Assembly (NCBI GenBank): GCA_030629865.1
Contig: DAOVOC010000063.1
Location: 1-5,593, forward strand
DNA from: a bacterium
GTDB taxonomy: Bacteria; Babelota; Babeliae; Babelales; GCA-2401785
Direction: 5' to 3'
DNA: 5,593 nucleotides
Shown: in pieces, positions 1 through 5,468 of the stretch
How the letters are laid out: every line of letters starts with the position of its first letter
Numbering within the stretch: position 1 is the stretch's first letter
Made by a program: the position numbers and the translations under genes
The notes under the pieces: model-generated
The model's database searches: none
The model's input: the letters and a program-made list of their open reading frames with translations, nothing else
What the model was told of the DNA's origin: nothing

Positions 1-161
1 AAACAGTTTTGCAAATGCTTCTGACGCAAATGCCAGGCCATTTTACTGTCGAAGAAAAGCCACCATATATCATGGGAGCCGTCCTTATTGATGTGAATAA
101 AGACACAGGTAAGGCTATTTCTATTAAGCGGTTAAGAATTGAAGATACGATCGAAATTTAA
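1..161 (+). CDS. C-terminal end of an unrecognised protein (5' partial)
   Basis: Reading from position 3, an open frame of 52 codons runs into the window and stops at TAA 159-161. The visible tail contains the segments MPGHFTVEEKPPY and MGAVLIDVNKDTGKA and ends in RIEDTIEI. It is mixed charged and beta-strand-like, has no membrane segment, and looks like the end of a soluble domain. The balanced composition and lack of stops support real coding, but 52 residues are too few to name a family and I do not recognise it. The next gene on the same strand begins about 110 nt downstream. No convincing terminator hairpin is visible between them, so read-through into the transporter unit is possible. 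Confidence 0.6.
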   Translation, partial: TVLQMLLTQMPGHFTVEEKPPYIMGAVLIDVNKDTGKAISIKRLRIEDTIEI

Positions 162-240
162 AATAAAATTGGATATTGTAACCATGTCCTCCGTTTTGTC
201 TTTTTGTCGTTATTGTTCAAGGTGTGTATGAAAAATCCTA

Positions 241-246
241 TTTAAT
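241..246 (+). promoter_or_regulatory. possible -10 element of the transporter-LRR operon
   Basis: TTTAAT matches the sigma70 -10 consensus at 5 of 6 bases. It would place a transcript start near 253, just ahead of the SD at 263-266. No good -35 lies 16-18 nt upstream; the nearest candidates around 213-221 are weak and badly spaced. The position also fits the ATG at 274 better than the one at 256. The rest of 162-255 shows nothing recognisable. Confidence 0.2.
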
Positions 247-262
247 CTACAAAAAATGTCTT

Positions 263-266
263 GGAG
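263..266 (+). promoter_or_regulatory. Shine-Dalgarno GGAG that decides the start at 274
   Basis: GGAG ends 7 nt before the ATG at 274. The upstream in-frame ATG at 256 is preceded only by an A-rich stretch with no SD. Starting at 274 also makes the N-terminus align residue for residue with the paralogue that starts at 1868: both have 17 residues before the shared FGKWALQ. Confidence 0.6.
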
Positions 267-273
267 TTTTATA

Positions 274-1191
274 ATGGTTCTTTTTGCTATTTTAATGTAT
301 GCCCTCATGGGCTTGGCGTTTCCGTTTGGAAAATGGGCCTTGCAATGTACAACAATGCTTTCTCCTGCATATGTAATAGCCTTTCGCATGATTCCTGCTG
401 GATTGGGATTTATAATATACCATTTTTGGACCCAGAAATTGGCGAATCGCTTTCGCTGGAGCGATCTATGGTTTCTTTTTATTATTGGCCTTACTGGTGT
501 ATATCTTCACTTGGTACTCGAATATTGGTCCCTAAAATACCTGGATACAGTCAAGGCAAATTTTATTTATTCGCTTAGTCCTTTCATTACAGCATTTTTA
601 AGTTATTTTTTAATTTCAGAGCGGCTTAGTGGAAAACAGTGGAAGGCCTTGCTGATATGCTTTGTTGGCATGGTTCCAATAATTCTTTCCAAAAACGTAG
701 GTGAATTTGGATTGGCATCGTTTGCTGCATTTTCACTTCCTGAACTTGCAATGTTATTTTCAACGATAGCCTTAGATTATTCCTGGTTTAGTTTTCGAAC
801 ACTTTCTGCCAGAGGTCATTCTTTGCATCTAATTAATGGTGCCGGAATGTTGATTGGCGGTTTTTTAAGTGCGGGACATTTTTTATTTTTCCATGGATTT
901 CAGCTATTTCCTGTTCATGCTCCAATTAATTTCTTATGGCTTTCGCTTGTGCTTGTGCTTGTTTCCAACATTACAACTTACAACATATACTCTTATCTTC
1001 TAAAAAAATATTCTGTAACGTTTCTTTCGTTTGCAGGTTTTATTTTGCCAATCTTTGGAGCTTTGTATGGCAAATTAATTTATGGAGAGTCGATTACATG
1101 GCACTATGGAGTCGCCTTGTTTTTTATAGCGTTAGGATTATGGCTTTTCCACAAGGGTAGTGTGGAAAAAGGAGAAAGGGCACATTTATGA
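274..1191 (+). CDS. EamA/DMT-superfamily transporter, copy 1
   Basis: A polytopic inner-membrane protein of 305 residues from ATG 274 (311 if the SD-less ATG at 256 is used). I count about ten hydrophobic helices, roughly at residues 1-19, 28-52, 64-84, 94-114, 123-140, 154-174, 187-207, 219-241, 247-266 and 275-293. This is the two-times-five-helix layout of drug/metabolite transporters with tandem EamA domains. Family-like landmarks are FGKWALQ (18-24), LINGAGMLIGG (from 186), TFLSFAGFILPIFG (from 249) and GES (271-273). DMT proteins move small metabolites such as amino acids, nucleotide sugars or S-adenosylmethionine; nothing visible fixes the substrate. The stop overlaps the start of the LRR gene by 4 nt (ATGA), implying translational coupling, and a paralogue follows that gene. 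By eye the two copies share roughly 40% of residues (not computed). Transporter family is secure; substrate and direction are unknown. Confidence 0.9.
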   Translation: MVLFAILMYALMGLAFPFGKWALQCTTMLSPAYVIAFRMIPAGLGFIIYHFWTQKLANRFRWSDLWFLFIIGLTGVYLHLVLEYWSLKYLDTVKANFIYSLSPFITAFLSYFLISERLSGKQWKALLICFVGMVPIILSKNVGEFGLASFAAFSLPELAMLFSTIALDYSWFSFRTLSARGHSLHLINGAGMLIGGFLSAGHFLFFHGFQLFPVHAPINFLWLSLVLVLVSNITTYNIYSYLLKKYSVTFLSFAGFILPIFGALYGKLIYGESITWHYGVALFFIALGLWLFHKGSVEKGERAHL

Positions 1192-1850
1192 AAACTAAAT
1201 TATTAGTAATCGTTTCTTTGCTGACAGTTGTTTCTTTTGCTGAAAAAGAGGTTTTAAAAAAAGAAACTTCGGAGGATGTACAAAATTTAATTTCACGAAT
1301 GGAAACAGGCGAATTCAATTTGCCAGATAATCCACAAGATTTTTTAAAACAAATGATTCCATTTATGAGAGACATGAAAAAGTTAGATTTGAGTTCAAAA
1401 CAACTTTTAACAGAGTTGCCAGAAACTATTGATCAGCTTGGCAAGCTTACTTCGCTACACCTCAATTATACGGGAATAAGATTTTTGCCAAAATCAGTAA
1501 CAAGTTTGAAGAACATAGAAGTTTTGGAGTTAAAACAAATCTATGACGCAAATCGTTTTATTGTGGTTCCATTCGATATTTGTAAAATGTACAAACTCTT
1601 AGTTCTTAAAACTCCTCGTGGGGTTGTTTTTGAGGGCGAAACTTTAAAAACACTAAAAGAATATTGTAAAAAAGCACACAACATTTTTTCGGCAAAAGAA
1701 GCTGGAAAATCGTTTTCTGAAAAAGATAAAGGAGATGTAATTGCATATTTTGCGCAGGTTGAACTTTTGAGCGGCTTGAGTTTTACCGTTAATCCAAGTT
1801 TTTGCTTTTCTGATGACCCAAAGGTCAAAAACCCTCCATTTTATTGCTAA
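1188..1850 (+). CDS. secreted leucine-rich-repeat protein
   Basis: A 220-residue protein with a classic signal peptide (basic MKTK, hydrophobic 5-17, likely cleavage after A18), so probably exported. Residues about 64-140 form two good LRR units and a degenerate third. The pattern is LxLSxxxLxxLPxxIxxLxxLxxLxLxxTxIxxLPxxVxxLxxIxxLxL, close to the LP-containing bacterial and plant-like LRR class. The repeats give a small curved surface for protein binding. The flanks (19-60 and 145-220) are helical or charged and match nothing I know. Four cysteines (132, 160, 206 and the last residue, 220) could form disulfides outside the cytoplasm. SD-like GGAG (1171-1174) and AAGGG (1176-1180) precede the ATG, which overlaps the transporter stop by 4 nt. 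The second transporter starts 17 nt downstream. Base composition looks more AT-rich than the transporters (17 G/C in 1321-1380). A host-interaction or transporter-accessory role is only inference. Confidence 0.85.
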   Translation: MKTKLLVIVSLLTVVSFAEKEVLKKETSEDVQNLISRMETGEFNLPDNPQDFLKQMIPFMRDMKKLDLSSKQLLTELPETIDQLGKLTSLHLNYTGIRFLPKSVTSLKNIEVLELKQIYDANRFIVVPFDICKMYKLLVLKTPRGVVFEGETLKTLKEYCKKAHNIFSAKEAGKSFSEKDKGDVIAYFAQVELLSGLSFTVNPSFCFSDDPKVKNPPFYC

Positions 1851-1853
1851 ATT

Positions 1854-1858
1854 AGGGA
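1854..1858 (+). promoter_or_regulatory. Shine-Dalgarno AGGGA for the second transporter (GTG or ATG start)
   Basis: AGGGA is followed by a T run and then adjacent in-frame GTG (1868) and ATG (1871) codons. The spacing is 9 nt to GTG and 12 nt to ATG, which favours the GTG. Either choice changes the protein by only one residue. Confidence 0.5.
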
Positions 1859-1867
1859 CTTTTTTTT

Positions 1868-2812
1868 GTGATGTTTTTTGTCGCGACAATGTGGGCTGCT
1901 CTGGCCCTTTCGTTTACTTTCGGAAAATGGGCGCTGCAGTATGCGCCACCTATGTTCCTAATCGGCTTTCGCATGCTGTGTGCAGGAAACGCGCTTTTAG
2001 TGGTTTGGTTCTTTAGAAAAAAGTCGAAAATTGAACAAAAGGGCGCTTCTGAAACAACATCACCTTGGAACTATGCCCCGCAAGATGGTTTTGTGTGGCG
2101 CGATGCGTTTGGCTTTTTAAAGGTAGCGTTGTTTCATGTTTATCTGGCTTTTGTTCCAGAGTTTTGGGCACTGCAGCATCTCGATTCACTTAAGGTGACA
2201 CTTATGTATTCGGTAACGCCGTTTTTGAGCGCGTTTTTTAGCTACGCGTTGTTTTCCGAAAAGCTTTCTAAAATAAAGTGGCTTGCGCTCGGGTTAGGCT
2301 TTCTTGGTGTTATTCCACCACTTTTAACGGGCGATGGTTTGGGTCAACACAAGTTTGGATCATTTGGGTTTATATCGATTCCTGAGTTGGTTTTGCTTTT
2401 TGCAATTGTCTCTGCTGCTTATGCTTGGTTTGAAGTCAAAGCCTTGTTGCAGCGAGGATATTCGATATTTTTGATTAATGGTTTTGCAATGATTGTCGGT
2501 GGAGCGCTGAGTTTGTCGCACCACTTTTTGCTCAATCCAACATCATCGCTGTTTCCAGTTAAAGCTGCTTTCCCATTTTTAGGACTTATTGCAGCACTAA
2601 TTCTGCTTTCCAACTTGATTTTTTATAATCTGTACGGGTTTTTGTTAAAGCGTTACAGCTACACATTTTTGTCATTTACAGGATTTTTGTGCCCAATTTT
2701 TGGAACGATTTTTGGTATGACGTTTTTTGGAGAAAGTTTTCATTGGCTGTATCTTGTCGGATTCGCGCTTACGTTTACTGGCCTGCGTTTGTTTTATGGA
2801 GCAGAGGGCTAG
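1868..2812 (+). CDS. EamA/DMT-superfamily transporter, copy 2
   Basis: A 314-residue inner-membrane transporter, paralogous to the one at 274. It again shows about ten helices (roughly 1-19, 28-50, 80-100, 110-130, 137-153, 170-190, 202-222, 236-258, 264-284, 292-310) and the same landmarks: FGKWALQ (18-24), PELVLLF (from 172), LINGFAMIVGG (from 202), TFLSFTGFLCPIFG (from 266) and GES (288-290). The clearest difference is an insertion of about 15 residues in the loop after helix 2, around residues 51-75, which is polar and rich in K, E, S and Q and predicted cytoplasmic. The start is GTG 1868, 17 nt after the LRR stop, so it is probably the third gene of one transcript. The 5' part is locally GC-richer than the rest (33 G/C in 1921-1980). 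Substrate is unknown. Retention of both copies suggests different substrates or a heteromeric arrangement, but neither is shown. Confidence 0.9.
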   Translation: MMFFVATMWAALALSFTFGKWALQYAPPMFLIGFRMLCAGNALLVVWFFRKKSKIEQKGASETTSPWNYAPQDGFVWRDAFGFLKVALFHVYLAFVPEFWALQHLDSLKVTLMYSVTPFLSAFFSYALFSEKLSKIKWLALGLGFLGVIPPLLTGDGLGQHKFGSFGFISIPELVLLFAIVSAAYAWFEVKALLQRGYSIFLINGFAMIVGGALSLSHHFLLNPTSSLFPVKAAFPFLGLIAALILLSNLIFYNLYGFLLKRYSYTFLSFTGFLCPIFGTIFGMTFFGESFHWLYLVGFALTFTGLRLFYGAEG

Positions 2813-2844
2813 GTAGAGTGTTGAATGAATAATTTTATGAGTAG

Positions 2845-3750
2845 CTAGTAATCGTCGTCGTCGTTGTAAGAATCCGTTGGGTCACCTTCTTGTTCACTCG
2901 ATGGAAGAGTTATTTCATTTTCAGAAAACTTTTTTGCAAATAATTCTTCTCGGACTTTGCAACATGGGCAGTATTTTTCAAACATTTTTCCTATTTTGCT
3001 GTCTTCTGCACCTTCAACAAAAGTTAGGCAAGCAGCTGTTGCAGCGGCAGCGGTTCCTGCAAATGTAAGCAGGCCGCCAGTTAGGCGCAGAAATGTGTTT
3101 CCGCGTTTTGAATATTCAGGAATGTGGCTGCAGAACTCTTTAAAAGACGGTTGTTTATACAATTCTTTGTTTTGCCTTTCCGCTTCAGCGCACTGACGCA
3201 GATATGCCTCTTCGTGTTTTTGCACATATGCAGCAATTGCTTCTGCTGAAGGTGGCTTGATTTCAACCGTTTTTTGAACGACAACCGTCGTTTGTTGAGG
3301 TTTTACAGGAGCTAAATCTTTTTCTTTATAAGATTTCCAGCTGTGTTTAACAAAACCGATAACATTTTTAATTAACCCTTTTTCTGTTTGAGATTGAACT
3401 TTTTTAGGTTGTTCTTGTATTTGCGAGGCAATTTGCTTCGTTCCAGCATTTTGTTTTTCAAGTTCAAGGGCGATTTTTCGCTGCTCTGTGGTGTAATTGG
3501 CAATAAATTCTTGTACCAGTTTTTGTACATCGGGTTTTTGTACCGTAATTTTTTGTTTGTTTAACTTCTCGTTTCTGGCGTGACAAAAATCGATGTAGCT
3601 TTTGTAATTGGTGCGAACAACCATGGCAACACCAAGTGCTGCGGCTCCAGAATAAACAGCGGTGCACATCTTGTGCTGGGCTCCAATGTTAGGAAAAGCC
3701 GTACTACAAGCAAGAATCAGTAAAATTACTTTGCAAAATTTTATATTCAT
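2845..3750 (-). CDS. exported or membrane-anchored protein with CPCC motif and acidic tail, unknown function
   Basis: A 301-residue protein I do not recognise. Residues 1-25 form a signal peptide (basic start, hydrophobic 8-19, probable cleavage after the A of NIGAQ). An Ile-Leu-Ala-Cys at 12-15 is a poor lipobox but leaves a lipoprotein possible. A second mildly hydrophobic stretch covers 28-46. Residues 58-190 are Lys/Gln/Glu-rich, helical and low in complexity, with coiled-coil character. A third hydrophobic stretch rich in Gly and Ala (about 220-247) is a likely membrane helix. It is followed by Cys-Pro-Cys-Cys (261-264) and a Ser/Glu/Asp tail ending in four Asp and Tyr, encoded by a run of GAC/GAT codons. 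The start is supported by GAGGA (complement of 3761-3765) 10 nt upstream. The gene is convergent with the second transporter, 32 nt away, and lies 135 nt downstream of the duplicated-domain gene on the same strand. Topology is ambiguous because basic residues precede the 220-247 helix. Confidence 0.8.
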   Translation of the reverse strand: MNIKFCKVILLILACSTAFPNIGAQHKMCTAVYSGAAALGVAMVVRTNYKSYIDFCHARNEKLNKQKITVQKPDVQKLVQEFIANYTTEQRKIALELEKQNAGTKQIASQIQEQPKKVQSQTEKGLIKNVIGFVKHSWKSYKEKDLAPVKPQQTTVVVQKTVEIKPPSAEAIAAYVQKHEEAYLRQCAEAERQNKELYKQPSFKEFCSHIPEYSKRGNTFLRLTGGLLTFAGTAAAATAACLTFVEGAEDSKIGKMFEKYCPCCKVREELFAKKFSENEITLPSSEQEGDPTDSYNDDDDY

Positions 3751-3808
3751 AGTTCAATTTTCCTCTTTAAAATTACATTTTGTCATGCTTTTATTGTGAG
3801 GAAAATAT
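3751..3808 (-). promoter_or_regulatory. leader region of the 301-residue protein gene
   Basis: Between the A/T hairpin at 3809-3835 and the start codon at 3750 lies an AT-rich leader. On the minus strand it carries TATATT-like and ACAATA-like sequences, possible -10 elements without convincing -35 partners, and the SD GAGGA. A promoter here is expected if the upstream hairpins terminate transcription, but I cannot place it. Confidence 0.2.
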
Positions 3809-3835
3809 AAAAAGTTGCAAATCGGCGAACTTTTT
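3809..3835 (-). terminator. possible A/T-stem terminator 2
   Basis: AAAAAGTT (3809-3816) and AACTTTTT (3828-3835) form an 8-bp stem with an 11-nt loop. Read on the minus strand, the stem ends in a T run and continues into TATATTTT. The stem has only one G-C pair, so it would be a weak intrinsic terminator or a transcript-end structure. Confidence 0.3.
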
Positions 3836-3840
3836 AATGC

Positions 3841-3877
3841 AAAAAACACGTTTTTTAGGGTAGATAAAGAAAAAACG
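3841..3877 (-). terminator. possible terminator downstream of the gmk operon
   Basis: On the minus strand, CGTTTTTT (complement of 3870-3877) and AAAAAACG (complement of 3849-3856) form an 8-bp stem with a 13-nt loop, followed by TGTTTTTTGC. This starts just 9 nt past the stop of the 259-residue gene, where an end to the gmk transcript would be expected. A competing stem, GATAAAG (3863-3869) with CTTTATC (3884-3890), overlaps the stop codon. The stems are A/T-rich, so strength is doubtful. Confidence 0.4.
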
Positions 3878-3885
3878 TTGTAACT

Positions 3886-4665
3886 TTATCTCGTGAAGGA
3901 ACATTCCAGAACAGGATCGCTTTTTTTGTTTTCAAGGGATAGTTTTGTTGAGGAATAGAAGTTGTAAACGCCGTTCCAAAATCTTCTTTGTAACTCCTTT
4001 AAATTGGTATCTGGCTCTTTGGAAAGCGAATTTTGGTTGAGAAATATATGCATCAGCGATAATTCGCAAAAAATGATTGCATAACTTTTGCTCATTTGTT
4101 TATCAAGCGATTTTTCCAACCATAATTTAATGAATTTTATTATTTCTTTTTTATAATCTTCTAAATCTATTGATTTTTGGGTCGATGGCACAAATTGTTT
4201 CATGTTATTAAAAGAGAGTTGCATCGAGTAAAAACTCTCTTTTAAATTGGATAGGGTAGCAATTTTAAATTCTAGAAAAGAATCTATATTGTTTTTGATG
4301 AACTGTTTAGTTAAGTCGCAGGAATAAGAATAAACGTAGTTTTTAAGTTCTTCTTGTAAATTATTTAGAGTTTCTTTTGGATCGAAAATAAGATCTTTTT
4401 TTGCATGCATCAGCGACATTTCGCAAAAGATGATTGCAAGACTTTTGCTCATTTGTTCACCAAACTCTTTTTTTAACATAAATTTCATAAATTCTATTGA
4501 TTCTTTTTTGTAATCTTCTAACCCTTGAACCAAAACATTATAGTTTTTTCTTGTTTGTTTAAGGTCTTTGTTATTTTGGTATAAAAAAGGCTGTTCTATA
4601 CCAAAAACTGGCATTATCGAAACAAAAGTAACAAACGTCGTCACACACCATAATGTTTTGTTCAT
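3886..4665 (-). CDS. exported protein with an internally duplicated domain, unknown function
   Basis: A 259-residue protein I do not recognise. Residues 1-22 form a signal peptide (MNKT, hydrophobic 5-20, cleavage after VFG likely). The mature part is two homologous units. The core of unit 1 is residues 48-87 and of unit 2 is 167-206, with 27 of 40 positions identical and a period of 119 residues. Both contain LEDYKKE and the signature QMSKSxAIIFCExSLMH (71-87 and 190-206). Weaker similarity continues through NLQEEL/NLKELQ and VYSY/VYNF segments to about residue 254. The units look all-helical, with one conserved Cys each (81 and 200). The start codon overlaps the gmk stop by 4 nt (ATGA) and uses GGAG 5 nt upstream, inside the gmk 3' end, so the two are translationally coupled. 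The gene is very AT-rich (15 G/C in 4141-4200). An effector or envelope role is speculation. Confidence 0.85.
   Translation of the reverse strand: MNKTLWCVTTFVTFVSIMPVFGIEQPFLYQNNKDLKQTRKNYNVLVQGLEDYKKESIEFMKFMLKKEFGEQMSKSLAIIFCEMSLMHAKKDLIFDPKETLNNLQEELKNYVYSYSCDLTKQFIKNNIDSFLEFKIATLSNLKESFYSMQLSFNNMKQFVPSTQKSIDLEDYKKEIIKFIKLWLEKSLDKQMSKSYAIIFCELSLMHIFLNQNSLSKEPDTNLKELQRRFWNGVYNFYSSTKLSLENKKSDPVLECSFTR
4048..4167 (-). repeat. duplicated domain core, unit 2
   Basis: This segment encodes residues 167-206 of the 259-residue exported protein. It matches unit 1 at 27 of 40 residues. At DNA level the 50 nt at 4051-4100 match 4408-4457 at 45 of 50 positions, covering the QMSKS-to-SLM signature. 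Confidence 0.9.
4405..4524 (-). repeat. duplicated domain core, unit 1
   Basis: This segment encodes residues 48-87 of the 259-residue exported protein and is the partner of 4048-4167, offset by exactly 357 nt (119 codons). The signature block is more conserved in DNA than the rest of the unit. That suggests strong constraint there, recent duplication, or gene conversion. Confidence 0.9.
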
Positions 4666-5300
4666 GCTTTCTCCGATTGTTTTTTGTGAACAGTTGTTTG
4701 TATTTGTGCTGGAGCTTTGAAATTTTTCTTAAAAATATCAATTAATTCTTGCATTGCTTTTTTAAGCGATTCGTTGATTACAACGTGGTTAGCAAGGTTT
4801 TCGTTCTTAATTTGTTGATTGTGCTGCTTAGCCAGTTTGATGCGGCTTTCGATGGTTTGGATGTCTTCTGTTCCACGGTTTTTGAGCCGTTCTTTCAATT
4901 CTTCGTTAGAGCTTGCTTCAATCCAAATACTTACCGAAGTTGGATATAGTTTTTTAAGGGAGCGAATTCCTTCAATATCAGTTATGGCGACTTGGCAAAT
5001 TCCTTCTTCAAGGCGGTCAAGAAGTTTTTTGGGAGTTGCGTATACACCACCGTTAAATTTTGTTGTTTCAAAGAAAAAATCACGCTCTTTGAGTTGCTTG
5101 AATTCAGCAGGACAAATAAACACATAGTCTTTGCCGTTTTCTTCCCCTGGTCGAGGCTTTCGCGTTGTATAAGTAGTTACGCGCTCAATTGGTATAGAAT
5201 CTTTTAGTTGCGATATAGCATTGATTACAAGTGATGTTTTTCCAGCTCCAGATGCACCAGAAACGACAAAAAACGCACCTTTTTTAGTTGTAGAATCCAT
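4662..5300 (-). CDS. gmk: guanylate kinase (GMP kinase)
   Basis: A 212-residue cytoplasmic enzyme that phosphorylates GMP to GDP with ATP, an essential step of guanine nucleotide synthesis. The P-loop is GASGAGKT (15-22). The GMP-binding region has TTRKPRPGE (45-53), Tyr59, Glu78 and the GGVYATPK segment (Tyr87), matching the Arg, Arg, Tyr, Glu and Tyr ligands known in yeast guanylate kinase. Asp108 in DIEG sits where most homologues have D-x-Q-G, so the usual Gln is Glu here. The lid is RLKNRGTED (138-146), followed by Arg153. Length is normal, with an extra basic/polar tail of about 18 residues (195-212). A strong SD, GGAGGGG (complement of 5304-5310), lies 3 nt from the start codon. The stop overlaps the start of the secreted duplicated-domain gene, so gmk leads this operon. 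It is divergent from the gene at 5523. Confidence 0.97.
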   Translation of the reverse strand: MDSTTKKGAFFVVSGASGAGKTSLVINAISQLKDSIPIERVTTYTTRKPRPGEENGKDYVFICPAEFKQLKERDFFFETTKFNGGVYATPKKLLDRLEEGICQVAITDIEGIRSLKKLYPTSVSIWIEASSNEELKERLKNRGTEDIQTIESRIKLAKQHNQQIKNENLANHVVINESLKKAMQELIDIFKKNFKAPAQIQTTVHKKQSEKA

Positions 5301-5353
5301 TTTCCCCTCCAGTTTGGCTTTTTCGCATCAAAAATTAGGTGTTTTTTGTCTAC

Positions 5354-5362
5354 TTTATCACA
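5354..5362 (-). promoter_or_regulatory. possible extended -10 promoter of gmk
   Basis: On the minus strand this reads TGTGATAAA, an extended -10 (TGn) with GATAAA matching TATAAT at 4 of 6. A start would fall near 5346, leaving a leader of about 45 nt before the gmk ATG. The -35 region (around 5376-5382) is poor, as tolerated with extended -10 promoters. No other candidate in 5301-5390 looks better. Confidence 0.35.
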
Positions 5363-5393
5363 CCCTAGGAGACTGAAAACATTTATTTAATGC

Positions 5394-5450
5394 TTTTTTG
5401 AACAAAAAAGGCTATTTTAACCCTTCTTAGAGAGGGTTTTTGTTCAAAAA
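5394..5450. repeat. paired palindromes TTTTTGNNCAAAAA, 42 bp apart
   Basis: TTTTTGAACAAAAA (5395-5408) and TTTTTGTTCAAAAA (5437-5450) are perfect reverse complements of each other over 14 bp. Each is itself a palindrome apart from the central two bases. The first extends by one more T and A on its flanks. Centres are at 5401.5 and 5443.5, 42 bp apart, which is four turns of B-DNA. They could be two operator sites for a dimeric regulator on one face of the helix, or the arms of one RNA or cruciform stem. Confidence 0.65.
5419..5441 (+). terminator. small hairpin with T run (attenuator-like)
   Basis: AACCCT (5419-5424) pairs with AGGGTT (5433-5438) around an 8-nt loop, and five T's (5437-5441) run from the end of the stem. 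On the + strand this resembles a weak intrinsic terminator, yet it sits between divergent genes where no upstream + gene needs ending. It would act only on a + transcript starting left of it, as an attenuator or small-RNA end. Its right arm overlaps the second palindrome. Confidence 0.3.
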
Positions 5451-5468
5451 GTTTTTAGTGCGTATTCT
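5440..5468 (+). promoter_or_regulatory. possible promoter of the gene at 5523
   Basis: TTGTTC (5440-5445, 3 of 6 to the -35 consensus) and TATTCT (5463-5468, 4 of 6 to the -10) are separated by 17 nt. They would start transcription near 5475. The -35 lies inside the second TTTTTGNNCAAAAA palindrome, so a protein bound there could block it. Both hexamers are weak matches. Confidence 0.25.

Noticed and set aside
261..578. Open frame of 105 codons overlapping transporter copy 1 in another frame
   Set aside because: It lies wholly inside a well-supported membrane-protein gene, has Cys/Trp/Tyr-rich composition typical of a shadow frame, and has no SD.
1541..1828. Minus-strand frames opposite the LRR gene (also 1653-1889 and 1124-1375)
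   Set aside because: They are antisense to a clear LRR and signal-peptide gene, with no domain character or start signals.
2957..3284. Frames on both strands overlapping the 301-residue gene
   Set aside because: They are shorter and lack an SD and signal peptide. The 301-residue frame has an SD and coherent architecture.
3261..3290. TTTTTTGAACGAC as a third copy of the TTTTTGNNCAAAAA palindrome
   Set aside because: Only the left half matches, and it lies within coding sequence.
3857..3870. AGGGTAGATAAAG resembling the AGGGTGTGATAAAG on the minus strand upstream of gmk (5355-5368)
   Set aside because: Only two partial matches in AT-rich DNA, on opposite strands with no matching gene context; likely chance.
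4048..4524. A CRISPR or mobile-element repeat reading of the 357-nt-spaced repeat
   Set aside because: The repeat is in frame, has a period of whole codons and conserves protein sequence, so it is a domain duplication within one gene.
4749..5207. Plus-strand frames opposite gmk
   Set aside because: They are antisense to an unmistakable guanylate kinase and are products of codon bias in low-GC DNA.
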